From Victivallaceae bacterium (GTDB taxonomy: Bacteria > Verrucomicrobiota > Lentisphaeria > Victivallales > Victivallaceae), in NCBI GenBank assembly GCA_028698975.1, contig JAQVVK010000051.1:1-12234 (forward strand): a stretch of 12,234 nucleotides of DNA, in the 5' to 3' direction. Under the pieces are notes generated by a model. The model was not told where the DNA came from. It saw only the letters and a program-made list of their open reading frames with translations, and did no database searches. The translations under genes and the position numbers were made by a program. Below, one piece after another: positions 1-5,120 of this stretch. The stretch's first letter is position 1. Each line of letters opens with the position of its first letter.

Positions 1-78
1 TTGGGGGAACCCCCGCTCTCCGTTCCTCCGTGCGGCTACCGCCGTACTCGTCACTTCGAGTAATGATGTTTTGTGTTT
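1..78. repeat. 78-bp direct repeat, copy 1
   Basis: Bases 1-78 match 147-224 at 76 of 78 positions, with differences at 64/210 (T versus G) and 74/220 (T versus A). The copy contains three consecutive perfect inverted repeats: G5/C5 at 3-14, CGGC/GCCG at 33-44 and TACTCG/CGAGTA at 45-62. The left edge of the window cuts the sequence at base 1, so the repeat may be longer on that side. The right boundary is clear because the copies diverge after 78. Confidence 0.9.
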
Positions 79-121
79 GAAAGCCCCAAAGTTGCCACCC
101 TCGGCGTTTGAGCCTCGGGTT

Positions 122-133
122 CCGCTTACGCGG
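122..133 (-). repeat. Short hairpin with GTAA loop on the minus strand
   Basis: CCGC at 122-125 and GCGG at 130-133 are perfectly complementary around a 4-nt loop. On the + strand the loop is TTAC. On the minus strand it is GTAA, a GNRA-type tetraloop. The same stem and loop recur at 278-291 with a 5-bp stem, so the motif is reused within this block. Confidence 0.55.
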
Positions 134-146
134 GCTTCGGGTACTT

Positions 147-224
147 TTGGGGGAACCCCCGCTCTCCGTTCCTCCGTGCGGCTACCGCCGTACTCGTCAC
201 TTCGAGTAAGGATGTTTTGAGTTT
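147..224. repeat. 78-bp direct repeat, copy 2
   Basis: This is the second copy, offset by 146 bp and nearly identical to 1-78. Its hairpins are at 149-160, 179-190 and 191-208. Both substitutions fall outside these hairpins. That fits conservation of structure, although two changes are too few to prove it. The 68-bp stretch between the copies (79-146) is not itself repeated in the window but carries a CCGC-TTAC-GCGG hairpin at 122-133. Confidence 0.9.
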
Positions 225-226
225 AC

Positions 227-239
227 GGGCTGCTCGCCC
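227..239. repeat. Short inverted repeat GGGC/GCCC
   Basis: GGGC (227-230) and GCCC (236-239) are separated by 5 nt. On its own this could be chance, but it sits in a run of similar small hairpins just downstream of repeat copy 2. Confidence 0.35.
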
Positions 240-253
240 TCTGCTACTCCTCG

Positions 254-270
254 CAAGGGCAAAGCCCTTG
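254..270. repeat. 7-bp perfect hairpin with 3-nt loop
   Basis: CAAGGGC at 254-260 pairs perfectly with GCCCTTG at 264-270 around an AAA loop (TTT on the minus strand). It is the strongest stem among the isolated hairpins of the left flank. No T-run follows on either strand, so it does not read as a Rho-independent terminator. Confidence 0.55.
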
Positions 271-277
271 ACCTAAC

Positions 278-291
278 GCCGCTTACGCGGC
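278..291 (-). repeat. Second GTAA-loop hairpin (minus strand)
   Basis: GCCGC at 278-282 and GCGGC at 287-291 form a 5-bp stem. The loop is TTAC on + and GTAA (GNRA) on the minus strand, the same motif as at 122-133. It overlaps the start of the first 32-bp tandem unit at 286. Confidence 0.55.
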
Positions 292-317
292 TGCTGTGCC
301 GAGCATTTACAATGGCC
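286..317. repeat. 32-bp tandem repeat, unit 1
   Basis: Bases 286-317 are identical to 321-352 over 32 bp, a period of 35 with a 3-bp spacer (318-320). The match stops sharply on both sides (285 A versus 320 G; 318 G versus 353 T). It is a recent tandem duplication or two units of a longer array. Confidence 0.9.
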
Positions 318-320
318 GTG

Positions 321-352
321 CGCGGCTGCTGTGCCGAGCATTTACAATGGCC
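321..352. repeat. 32-bp tandem repeat, unit 2, next to a stop codon
   Basis: This is the exact second copy of 286-317. It ends one base before the TAG stop (354-356, read on the minus strand) of the phage-type gene. The repeat therefore begins almost exactly where the coding sequence ends. Confidence 0.9.
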
Positions 353-353
353 T

Positions 354-647
354 CTACAACTCTACATCGTCACTGTCAAAATCAAAATCAGGCATCTCTT
401 CCGGCACTTCAAGCTTTTCCCGCCAGCGCTCCGGCTTACGGTTCTTGAGCCAAAACAACAGCGCACGCACGTCTGGCACGATTTCTTTTACCACCCGACG
501 ACGTTTGGCCGTGGTCAGCGTCGTGCCGGTTTCGCGGTCAACTGTCTCCTCTATGTGCAACTCCTCCTGCTGAAATCCCAGCGCACGACGCAACAATGCC
601 GCCTCCACCGCATCCTGCGGCTTGATTTCCCTGCCTTGTGCTTTCAT
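354..647 (-). CDS. Phage-type hypothetical protein resembling terminase small subunit
   Basis: A 97-residue protein. I chose the ATG at 647 because AAAGGAG (656-662 on the minus strand) sits 8 nt before it. The longer frame from 713 would place this ribosome binding site inside the coding region. The protein is charged and helical. It opens with an IKPQDAVEAALLRRALGFQ-type helix, has a basic middle (AKRRRVVKE), then the block PDVRALLFWLKNRKPERWRE at about residues 62-81, and ends in an acidic tail (DFDFDSDDVEL). The block 'A..FWLKNR.P..WR.K' is, from my knowledge of the families, typical of small phage proteins annotated as terminase small subunit or HTH phage protein. Terminase small subunits bind phage DNA and recruit the large subunit. 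No large terminase, portal or integrase is in the window, so a working phage role is not shown. The gene is divergent from the aminotransferase. Confidence is high for coding and low for function. Confidence 0.7.
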   Translation of the reverse strand: MKAQGREIKPQDAVEAALLRRALGFQQEELHIEETVDRETGTTLTTAKRRRVVKEIVPDVRALLFWLKNRKPERWREKLEVPEEMPDFDFDSDDVEL

Positions 648-655
648 AATATGTG

Positions 656-662
656 CTCCTTT
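656..662 (-). promoter_or_regulatory. Ribosome binding site of the phage-type gene
   Basis: Read on the minus strand this is AAAGGAG, followed by 8 nt (CACATATT) and the ATG at 647-645. It decides the start in favour of 647 over the upstream in-frame ATGs at 665 and 713, neither of which has a comparable site. Confidence 0.7.
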
Positions 663-693
663 CATTAAAATTACATTTTTGTCAACTTTGCCA

Positions 694-722
694 TTGCCAA
701 ACTTATCCTGCAATGCTATTTT
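694..722 (+). promoter_or_regulatory. Extended -10 sigma-70-like promoter for the aminotransferase operon
   Basis: TTGCCA at 694-699, a 17-bp spacer, then TATTTT at 717-722 preceded by TG at 714-715 (extended -10). The expected transcription start is near 729, giving a leader of about 30 nt to the start codon at 760. It lies in the divergent gap between the minus-strand gene and the aminotransferase. This is inferred from consensus matching only. Confidence 0.5.
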
Positions 723-749
723 AAAAGAAATTGGTACGGAAAACCGAAT

Positions 750-754
750 GGAGG
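750..754 (+). promoter_or_regulatory. Ribosome binding site of the aminotransferase
   Basis: GGAGG, 5 nt before the ATG at 760. It supports 760 as the start rather than the far upstream in-frame ATG at 622, which would run through the promoter region, or the ATG at 748 that overlaps the site itself. Confidence 0.7.
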
Positions 755-759
755 ATCGT

Positions 760-1950
760 ATGCGCTATCTTAATGAAAATATGGAAAAATCTCTCGGCAA
801 CTCGTCGATGATACGACGCATGTTCGAAGCCGGTATCGCCCTGCGAAAAGAGTTCGGCGACGAAAATGTTTATGATTTCAGCCTGGGCAACCCCGATCTT
901 CCGCCGCCGCCTCAGGTCAAAGCCGCTCTTGAGCGCATTGCATCCGGCGCGGGCCGCCCCTTCGCCATCGGATATATGCCCAATGCCGGTTATCCGCAAC
1001 TGCGCGAATCTCTCGCCGCCAAAGTGTCGGCCGAACAGTGCGTAAATATGGCCGCACGCAATCTCGTTGTCACCTGCGGCGCGGCCGGCGGCATCAACGT
1101 TTTTTTTCACGCTGTACTCGAACCGGGCGACGAAGTGATCGCCCCGTCACCGTATTTTGTCGAATACGACTTTTATGCCGCCAATCACGGCGGCGTACTC
1201 ATTCCTGCCCCCACCTGCGAAAACACGTTTGCTCTGGACATCGGCGCGATCGAGCGAGCCATCACTCCGCGCACCCGCGCCGTCATCATCAACTCCCCCA
1301 ACAACCCGACCGGCGTCATCTATTCGCGTGCCGAACTCGATGAACTGGCGCAAGTCATCTCCGCCGCCGAACGACGCAACAACCGAGCCATATATGTGAT
1401 CGCCGACGAACCCTACCGCTTTCTGAATTTTGACGGCGTCGAACTGCCCGGCGTCGCCTCCTGCTTTGAAAACGCTGTCATCATCGGCTCCTTCTCCAAA
1501 AACCTTTCTCTGGCCGGCGAACGCCTCGGTTATGTGGCCGTCTCCCCCAAAATCGCCGAAGCGGACAAACTTACCGACGCACTGATCCTCTGCAACCGTA
1601 TTCTCGGCTTTGTCAATGCTCCGGCTCTGGGCCAGCAGATTCTTTCTTCCTGTCTCGACGCTCAGGTCGATCTTGAGATTTATCGCGACCGGCGCGCCGC
1701 CATGGCCGCCGCCCTCTCCGCCGCCGGTATCGAATTTCAGATGCCCAAGGGCGCGTTTTACTTTTTCCCGAAGTCGCCCGTGCCCGACGAACGCGTGTTT
1801 GTCGATGCGCTTCTGGCCGAACATGTACTCGCCGTGCCGGGACGCGGTTTCGGCCGGGCCGGCCATGTCCGCATGACTTTCTGCGTTGACCGTGCCGTGA
1901 TCGACCGGGCCGCTCCCGCCATCAAACGCGCCGTCGAACGTTGTCGATGA
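760..1950 (+). CDS. Pyridoxal phosphate-dependent aminotransferase, class I/II
   Basis: A 396-residue fold-type I aminotransferase, predicted cytosolic, that moves an amino group between an amino acid and a 2-oxo acid using PLP. Visible motifs are: substrate-side VYDFSLGNPDLP near residue 40; the phosphate-binding GAAGG loop at about 107-111; NSPNNPTG (about 178-185) with the cofactor-contacting Asn; ADEPYR with Asp216 and Tyr219; SFSKNLSLAGERLGY with the Schiff-base Lys247 and phosphate-binding Arg255; and a C-terminal HVRMTF with Arg371, the usual carboxylate-binding arginine. Length is normal for an AspC/AspB-like enzyme. The opening NSSMIRRMFEAG resembles a subgroup usually annotated simply as 'pyridoxal phosphate-dependent aminotransferase'. 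The substrate cannot be read from sequence; aspartate or alanine-type are the usual guesses. It is first in a probable operon, 16 bp before a sigma-54 activator gene. Confidence 0.93.
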   Translation: MRYLNENMEKSLGNSSMIRRMFEAGIALRKEFGDENVYDFSLGNPDLPPPPQVKAALERIASGAGRPFAIGYMPNAGYPQLRESLAAKVSAEQCVNMAARNLVVTCGAAGGINVFFHAVLEPGDEVIAPSPYFVEYDFYAANHGGVLIPAPTCENTFALDIGAIERAITPRTRAVIINSPNNPTGVIYSRAELDELAQVISAAERRNNRAIYVIADEPYRFLNFDGVELPGVASCFENAVIIGSFSKNLSLAGERLGYVAVSPKIAEADKLTDALILCNRILGFVNAPALGQQILSSCLDAQVDLEIYRDRRAAMAAALSAAGIEFQMPKGAFYFFPKSPVPDERVFVDALLAEHVLAVPGRGFGRAGHVRMTFCVDRAVIDRAAPAIKRAVERCR

Positions 1951-1966
1951 AGCCAGGAGGCCCCCG

Positions 1967-3496
1967 GTGAACCGTACCCCCAATTTGGAAATGCTGGTGC
2001 TCAACCAGATCAGCCAGGTTGTGATGCGCGAAAAAAACGCATCCGCCCTGCTGAAACAGGTGCTGGCTATTCTATACCGGGAAATGGGGCTTCTGCGCGG
2101 CACGGTTACCCTGCGCAAGGGCGATTTGCTTTTTATCGAGGCCTCGCACGGCCTGAGCGAAATCGAAATGCAGCGCGGCAAATACCGTCTGGGCGAGGGT
2201 ATTACCGGGCAAGTCGCGTTGTCAGGCAAGCCGCGCATAATCCCTGATATTTCGCGTGAACCGGAGTTTCTCGACCGTACCGGAGCCCGCGGCCGCAATT
2301 CGCACGTCGCTTTTATCTGCGTACCGATCATCTACAAAGACGAAGTGATCGGCACCTTGAGCATTGACCGCGAAATGTTGCCCGGTTCCGACCTCGACCG
2401 GGATTTCAATCTGATCGAGATCGTGGCCAACCTGACCGCCGAAGCCGTTCAGCTTGGCTTGAGCGAACACGACGAGCGGTCGCGGCTTATCGAAGAAAAT
2501 ACCCGGCTGCGCCGCGAACTCGACCGGGTGGCGCGGCCGCCGGAAATGATCGGCGATTGTCAGGCCATGCGCGCTGTATTCTCCATGCTTGAAAAGGTCG
2601 CCCCCTCCGACGCCACCGTGCTGGTGCGCGGCGGCTCCGGCACCGGCAAGGAGCTGATCGCCCGCGCCATTTTTCGCATGGGGCCGCGTCGTGACAAACC
2701 GTTTGTGGTGGTCAACTCGGCGGCTTTGCCGGAGAATCTGATCGAAAGTGAACTTTTCGGCCATGAAAAAGGCGCTTTCACCGGCGCGGTAAGCCGTCGC
2801 GTCGGCTTGGTGGAAGCCGCCGATACCGGTACGATATTTCTTGACGAGATCGGAGACCTCGGCCCATCCATGCAGGTGAAACTGCTGCGGTTTATTCAGG
2901 AGCGCACTTTTCAGCGCATCGGCAGCAACGAAGAGCATCGCAGCGACGTGCGTATCATTGCCGCCACCAGCCGCAATCTGGAAAAACTTATGGAAAAGGA
3001 GCTGTTTCGCGAGGACCTCTATTACCGGCTCAATGTTTTTCCCATTCGTTTGCCCGATTTGACCGAGCGGAGGTCGGATATACCGTTGCTGGCGGAGTTC
3101 TTTTTGGACAAGTTCAACAAGAAACACCATCGCTCCATACGCCGTATCGCCGCACCCGCCATGAATATGATGCGCGCTTACAGCTGGCCGGGCAATGTGC
3201 GCGAACTCGAAAACTGCATCGAACGCGCCGTGCTGGCGGCCACCGACGACGCGGTGCATATCTACGACCTGCCAAGTTCGATTCAGGCCGCGGCTCCGGC
3301 GGTGTCGCCGGGGGCGGTGACCGGCGATTTCTTTACGCGGGTGGCGCAATTCGAGCGCGACCTTATTTCCTCGGCTTTGCACAACAACCGCGGCAACGTC
3401 GCGGCGGCGGCGCGCGAACTCGATCTCACGCCGCGTATCATGCACTATAAGATCGCCAAGCTCGATTTGAAGCCGGGCGATTTCAAAAACCGGTGA
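1967..3496 (+). CDS. NifA-like sigma-54-dependent transcriptional activator (GAF-AAA+-Fis HTH)
   Basis: A 509-residue enhancer-binding protein that would use ATP hydrolysis to open promoters held by sigma-54 RNA polymerase. The start is GTG, with AGGAGG 6 nt upstream (1955-1960). An N-terminal GAF sensor domain covers about residues 20-165, then a short coiled-coil linker (about 167-190). The AAA+ core follows with Walker A GGSGTGKE (222-229), an intact GAFTGA loop (269-274) that contacts sigma-54, Walker B TIFLDEIGD (289-297), and FREDLYYRLNVFPI with Arg348 and Arg354. YSWPGNVRELEN lies near 405-416. The C-terminal Fis-type HTH (about 474-500) reads NVAAAARELDLTPRIMHYKI, like the NifA/FhlA type. 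There are no nif genes nearby, so 'nif-specific' would be an over-call. I see no clear -24/-12 promoter in the gaps of this window, so its targets are probably elsewhere. The gene overlaps the next one by 4 bp. Confidence 0.93.
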   Translation: MNRTPNLEMLVLNQISQVVMREKNASALLKQVLAILYREMGLLRGTVTLRKGDLLFIEASHGLSEIEMQRGKYRLGEGITGQVALSGKPRIIPDISREPEFLDRTGARGRNSHVAFICVPIIYKDEVIGTLSIDREMLPGSDLDRDFNLIEIVANLTAEAVQLGLSEHDERSRLIEENTRLRRELDRVARPPEMIGDCQAMRAVFSMLEKVAPSDATVLVRGGSGTGKELIARAIFRMGPRRDKPFVVVNSAALPENLIESELFGHEKGAFTGAVSRRVGLVEAADTGTIFLDEIGDLGPSMQVKLLRFIQERTFQRIGSNEEHRSDVRIIAATSRNLEKLMEKELFREDLYYRLNVFPIRLPDLTERRSDIPLLAEFFLDKFNKKHHRSIRRIAAPAMNMMRAYSWPGNVRELENCIERAVLAATDDAVHIYDLPSSIQAAAPAVSPGAVTGDFFTRVAQFERDLISSALHNNRGNVAAAARELDLTPRIMHYKIAKLDLKPGDFKNR

Positions 3497-4884
3497 ACAT
3501 CATGCGTAAACTGCCCATCGTTTTCAAACTGCGCACCCGTGAATATGAGGCGGCCCGCCATGCGGCGCAGCGCATTGTTTCCGCCGGGTTCGAGTGCGGC
3601 ATGGTAGGTGGCGCGGTGCGCGACCTTCTGCTGGGACGGCCTCCGCATGACTTCGATCTGGTGACTTCGGCGAGGCCGGAGGAACTGGCCGCGATTTTCC
3701 CGCAGCACAAACTGGTCGGCGCGAGTTTCGGCGTTTCCCTCGTGGAATCCGATGGAGTTCAGCTCGAAGTCGCCGCGGCCCGGCGTGAACGGCGTTATCT
3801 TGACGGCCGCCACCCCGCCGAGATCGCATTTACCCGCGATTTGGCCGAAGATATGATGAGACGCGACTTTACGGTCAACGCTTTATGGTACGACCCGGTG
3901 ACCGGCGTGGTCTATGACGCGGTGGGCGGGCTGGACGATCTGGCTCGCGGCATACTTCGTACCGTGGGCGACCCGCTCGAACGCTTCTCCGAAGATTATC
4001 TGCGCATGCTTCGCGCCGTGCGATTTGCCGTGAAGCTGGATTTTGACGTTGCTCCCGCCACCTGGCGCGCAATCTGCACACTGGCCGCTAAAACACGCGA
4101 ACTGGCCGGCGAGCGGGTCTATGCCGAATTGACCGCCATGTTTACTTCGCCTTTTCCGGCGCGGGCGTTGCGGATGCTGCGCGATTGCGGTTTGCTCGCT
4201 CAACTGCTGCCCGAAGTCAACGATCTGGCCGGTGTGGAGCAGCCGCCCCGCTTTCACCCAGAGGGCGACGTGTTTGAGCATACCGCATTGATGTTGAGCC
4301 ACATGGCCATGCCCGACCCGCAACTTGCGTGGAGTGTTTTGTTGCACGACGTCGGCAAAAAAGCGGCGGCGCGGCGCGACCCGGACGGGCGGATGCGTTT
4401 TTTCGACCACGAGAGCATCGGAGTCACCGTGGCCGCCCCGATATTTGACCGGCTGCGTTTTTCGGCGGCCGACCGGGAGGCGATTTCCGCCGCAGTGGCC
4501 GGGCACATGCGTTTTGCCGCGGTTTGCGACATGCGCACCGCCAAAATCCGCCGGATTCTGACTTCGCCGACGTTTCGGCTCGAACTTGAACTGCATCGGC
4601 TTGACTGTATTTCCTGTCACTGCATCATGACGGGGTTTGTCTATCTTCTGGATCGGCTCCGGGCGGGCGAAGGCAGGGCGTTGCCTGCGCCCTGGGTGCG
4701 CGGCAGCGACTTGATCCGGCTGGGGTTGACGCCGGGGCATGCCTTCAAACGAATTCTTGACGCGCTTTATGAGGCGCAACTGGCGGGTGAAATCGGCGGC
4801 CGCAGTACGGCTTTGTCGCAAGCGGCCGATATGGTGGCGGAAGAAAAAAAGAAAGCAGGCTTAACATCTCGCTCACAAAAGTAA
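3493..4884 (+). CDS. cca: CCA tRNA nucleotidyltransferase / poly(A) polymerase with HD domain
   Basis: A 463-residue class II nucleotidyltransferase that adds or repairs the CCA end of tRNA, or in some relatives adds poly(A). Head-domain motifs are GGAVRD (39-44), the metal-binding DFD (Asp53, Asp55), and EDMMRRDFTVNAL (about 119-130), which recognises the incoming nucleotide. RTVGDPLERFSEDYLRMLRAVRF (about 156-178) is the conserved neck segment; it is quoted here by key residues Gly159, Asp160, Arg164 and Arg171. A C-terminal HD domain shows His255, His263 and the HD pair His285/Asp286 in LLHDVGKK. HD domains in this family are linked to phosphohydrolase activity and favour the CCA-adding over the poly(A) role. 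The GTG start at 3493 overlaps the upstream TGA as GTGA, which suggests translational coupling. An ATG at 3502 is an alternative; neither has a strong SD. It is the last gene of the first operon. Confidence 0.9.
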   Translation: MNIMRKLPIVFKLRTREYEAARHAAQRIVSAGFECGMVGGAVRDLLLGRPPHDFDLVTSARPEELAAIFPQHKLVGASFGVSLVESDGVQLEVAAARRERRYLDGRHPAEIAFTRDLAEDMMRRDFTVNALWYDPVTGVVYDAVGGLDDLARGILRTVGDPLERFSEDYLRMLRAVRFAVKLDFDVAPATWRAICTLAAKTRELAGERVYAELTAMFTSPFPARALRMLRDCGLLAQLLPEVNDLAGVEQPPRFHPEGDVFEHTALMLSHMAMPDPQLAWSVLLHDVGKKAAARRDPDGRMRFFDHESIGVTVAAPIFDRLRFSAADREAISAAVAGHMRFAAVCDMRTAKIRRILTSPTFRLELELHRLDCISCHCIMTGFVYLLDRLRAGEGRALPAPWVRGSDLIRLGLTPGHAFKRILDALYEAQLAGEIGGRSTALSQAADMVAEEKKKAGLTSRSQK

Positions 4885-4927
4885 CAATAAGCTCAAAAGA
4901 GAGCCCGATGCATAAAATGTTCCGAGA

Positions 4928-4956
4928 TTGACCTGCTTTCTAACACTCAATATATA
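4928..4956 (+). promoter_or_regulatory. Sigma-70-like promoter for the ubiB operon
   Basis: TTGACC at 4928-4933 (5 of 6 to TTGACA), a 17-bp spacer, then TATATA at 4951-4956 in an AT-rich run. The expected transcription start is near 4964, leaving an untranslated leader of about 155 nt before the TTG codon at 5121. A second, weaker candidate closer to the gene is at 5054-5082. Confidence 0.5.
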
Positions 4957-5053
4957 TCGGTTCGGAAAAAAATCAAGTCCGTAATCTTTTTTTTACCGGC
5001 GGGTGGTTCGACGCTTAAAGCGGCGAAAAGCTAATATTTCGGTAAAATCGGCT

Positions 5054-5082
5054 TTGTAAATTCCGCAGCCGCGCTATATTGT
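5054..5082 (+). promoter_or_regulatory. Weak second promoter candidate before the UbiB-like gene
   Basis: TTGTAA at 5054-5059 and TATTGT at 5077-5082 are 17 bp apart. An alternative -10, TATATT at 5075-5080, gives 15 bp. Both hexamers are only partial matches, so this is much less convincing than the pair at 4928-4956. Confidence 0.2.
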
Positions 5083-5108
5083 ATATGAGAGTAAGTCAAG
5101 TCGGGAAA

Positions 5109-5112
5109 GGAG
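5109..5112 (+). promoter_or_regulatory. Ribosome binding site that decides a TTG start
   Basis: GGAG within AAAGGAG (5106-5112), 8 nt before the TTG at 5121. The in-frame ATG at 5085 has no SD-like sequence upstream, and the site would fall inside the coding region if 5085 were used. This supports a TTG start. Confidence 0.6.
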
Positions 5113-5120
5113 ATACTCCA

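Larger units (their letters stand above)
1..353. other. Noncoding, repeat-rich left flank
   Basis: No convincing coding sequence lies in this stretch. The short open frames starting at 312 and 331 on the + strand run antisense through the minus-strand gene and show no recognisable domain. The region is made of a 78-bp direct repeat, a 32-bp tandem repeat and at least seven different short perfect inverted repeats (annotated separately). It lies directly downstream of the minus-strand gene that ends at 354, so it could be transcribed as that gene's 3' region. The composition of repeated hairpins is typical of dispersed intergenic repeats or small structured RNAs. Which of these it is cannot be decided from a single locus. 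Confidence 0.7.
4885..5120. other. Inter-operon gap with promoter and leader
   Basis: A 236-bp noncoding gap that is distinctly more AT-rich than its surroundings. It contains a good sigma-70-like promoter (4928-4956), an A7 run (4966-4972) and a T8 run (4987-4994) that could pair weakly, and then a leader up to the TTG start at 5121. No clear Rho-independent terminator for the upstream operon was found. Confidence 0.6.

Noticed and set aside
1..353. CRISPR array or insertion sequence in the repeat block
   Set aside because: There are only two copies of each repeat, with the wrong spacing for CRISPR, no cas genes, and no transposase or terminal inverted repeats.
474..492. TGGCACG followed by a T-rich stretch, like a -24/-12 sigma-54 promoter
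   Set aside because: It lacks the GC of the -12 element and lies inside the minus-strand coding sequence, pointing away from a matching gene start.
678..683. TTGACA hexamer on the minus strand upstream of the phage-type gene
   Set aside because: It matches a -35 box perfectly, but no -10-like hexamer lies 16-18 bp downstream before the ribosome binding site. A promoter is not supported.
1147..2331. 394-codon open frame on the minus strand
   Set aside because: It lies antisense to the aminotransferase and the start of the NifA-like gene, both of which have clear family motifs. The translation has no recognisable domain and is a by-product of GC-rich codon bias.
2222..3445. 407-codon minus-strand open frame
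   Set aside because: It is fully antisense to the AAA+ activator, with low-complexity His/Arg/Gly-rich translation and no motifs.
3883..4821. 312-codon minus-strand open frame
   Set aside because: Antisense to cca, with no domain and no plausible ribosome binding site.
4963..4998. Possible terminator: A7 and T8 runs flanked by CGG and CCG
   Set aside because: The T-run would be inside the stem and not after a GC-rich hairpin, and it lies downstream of a good promoter. This is not a standard intrinsic terminator.
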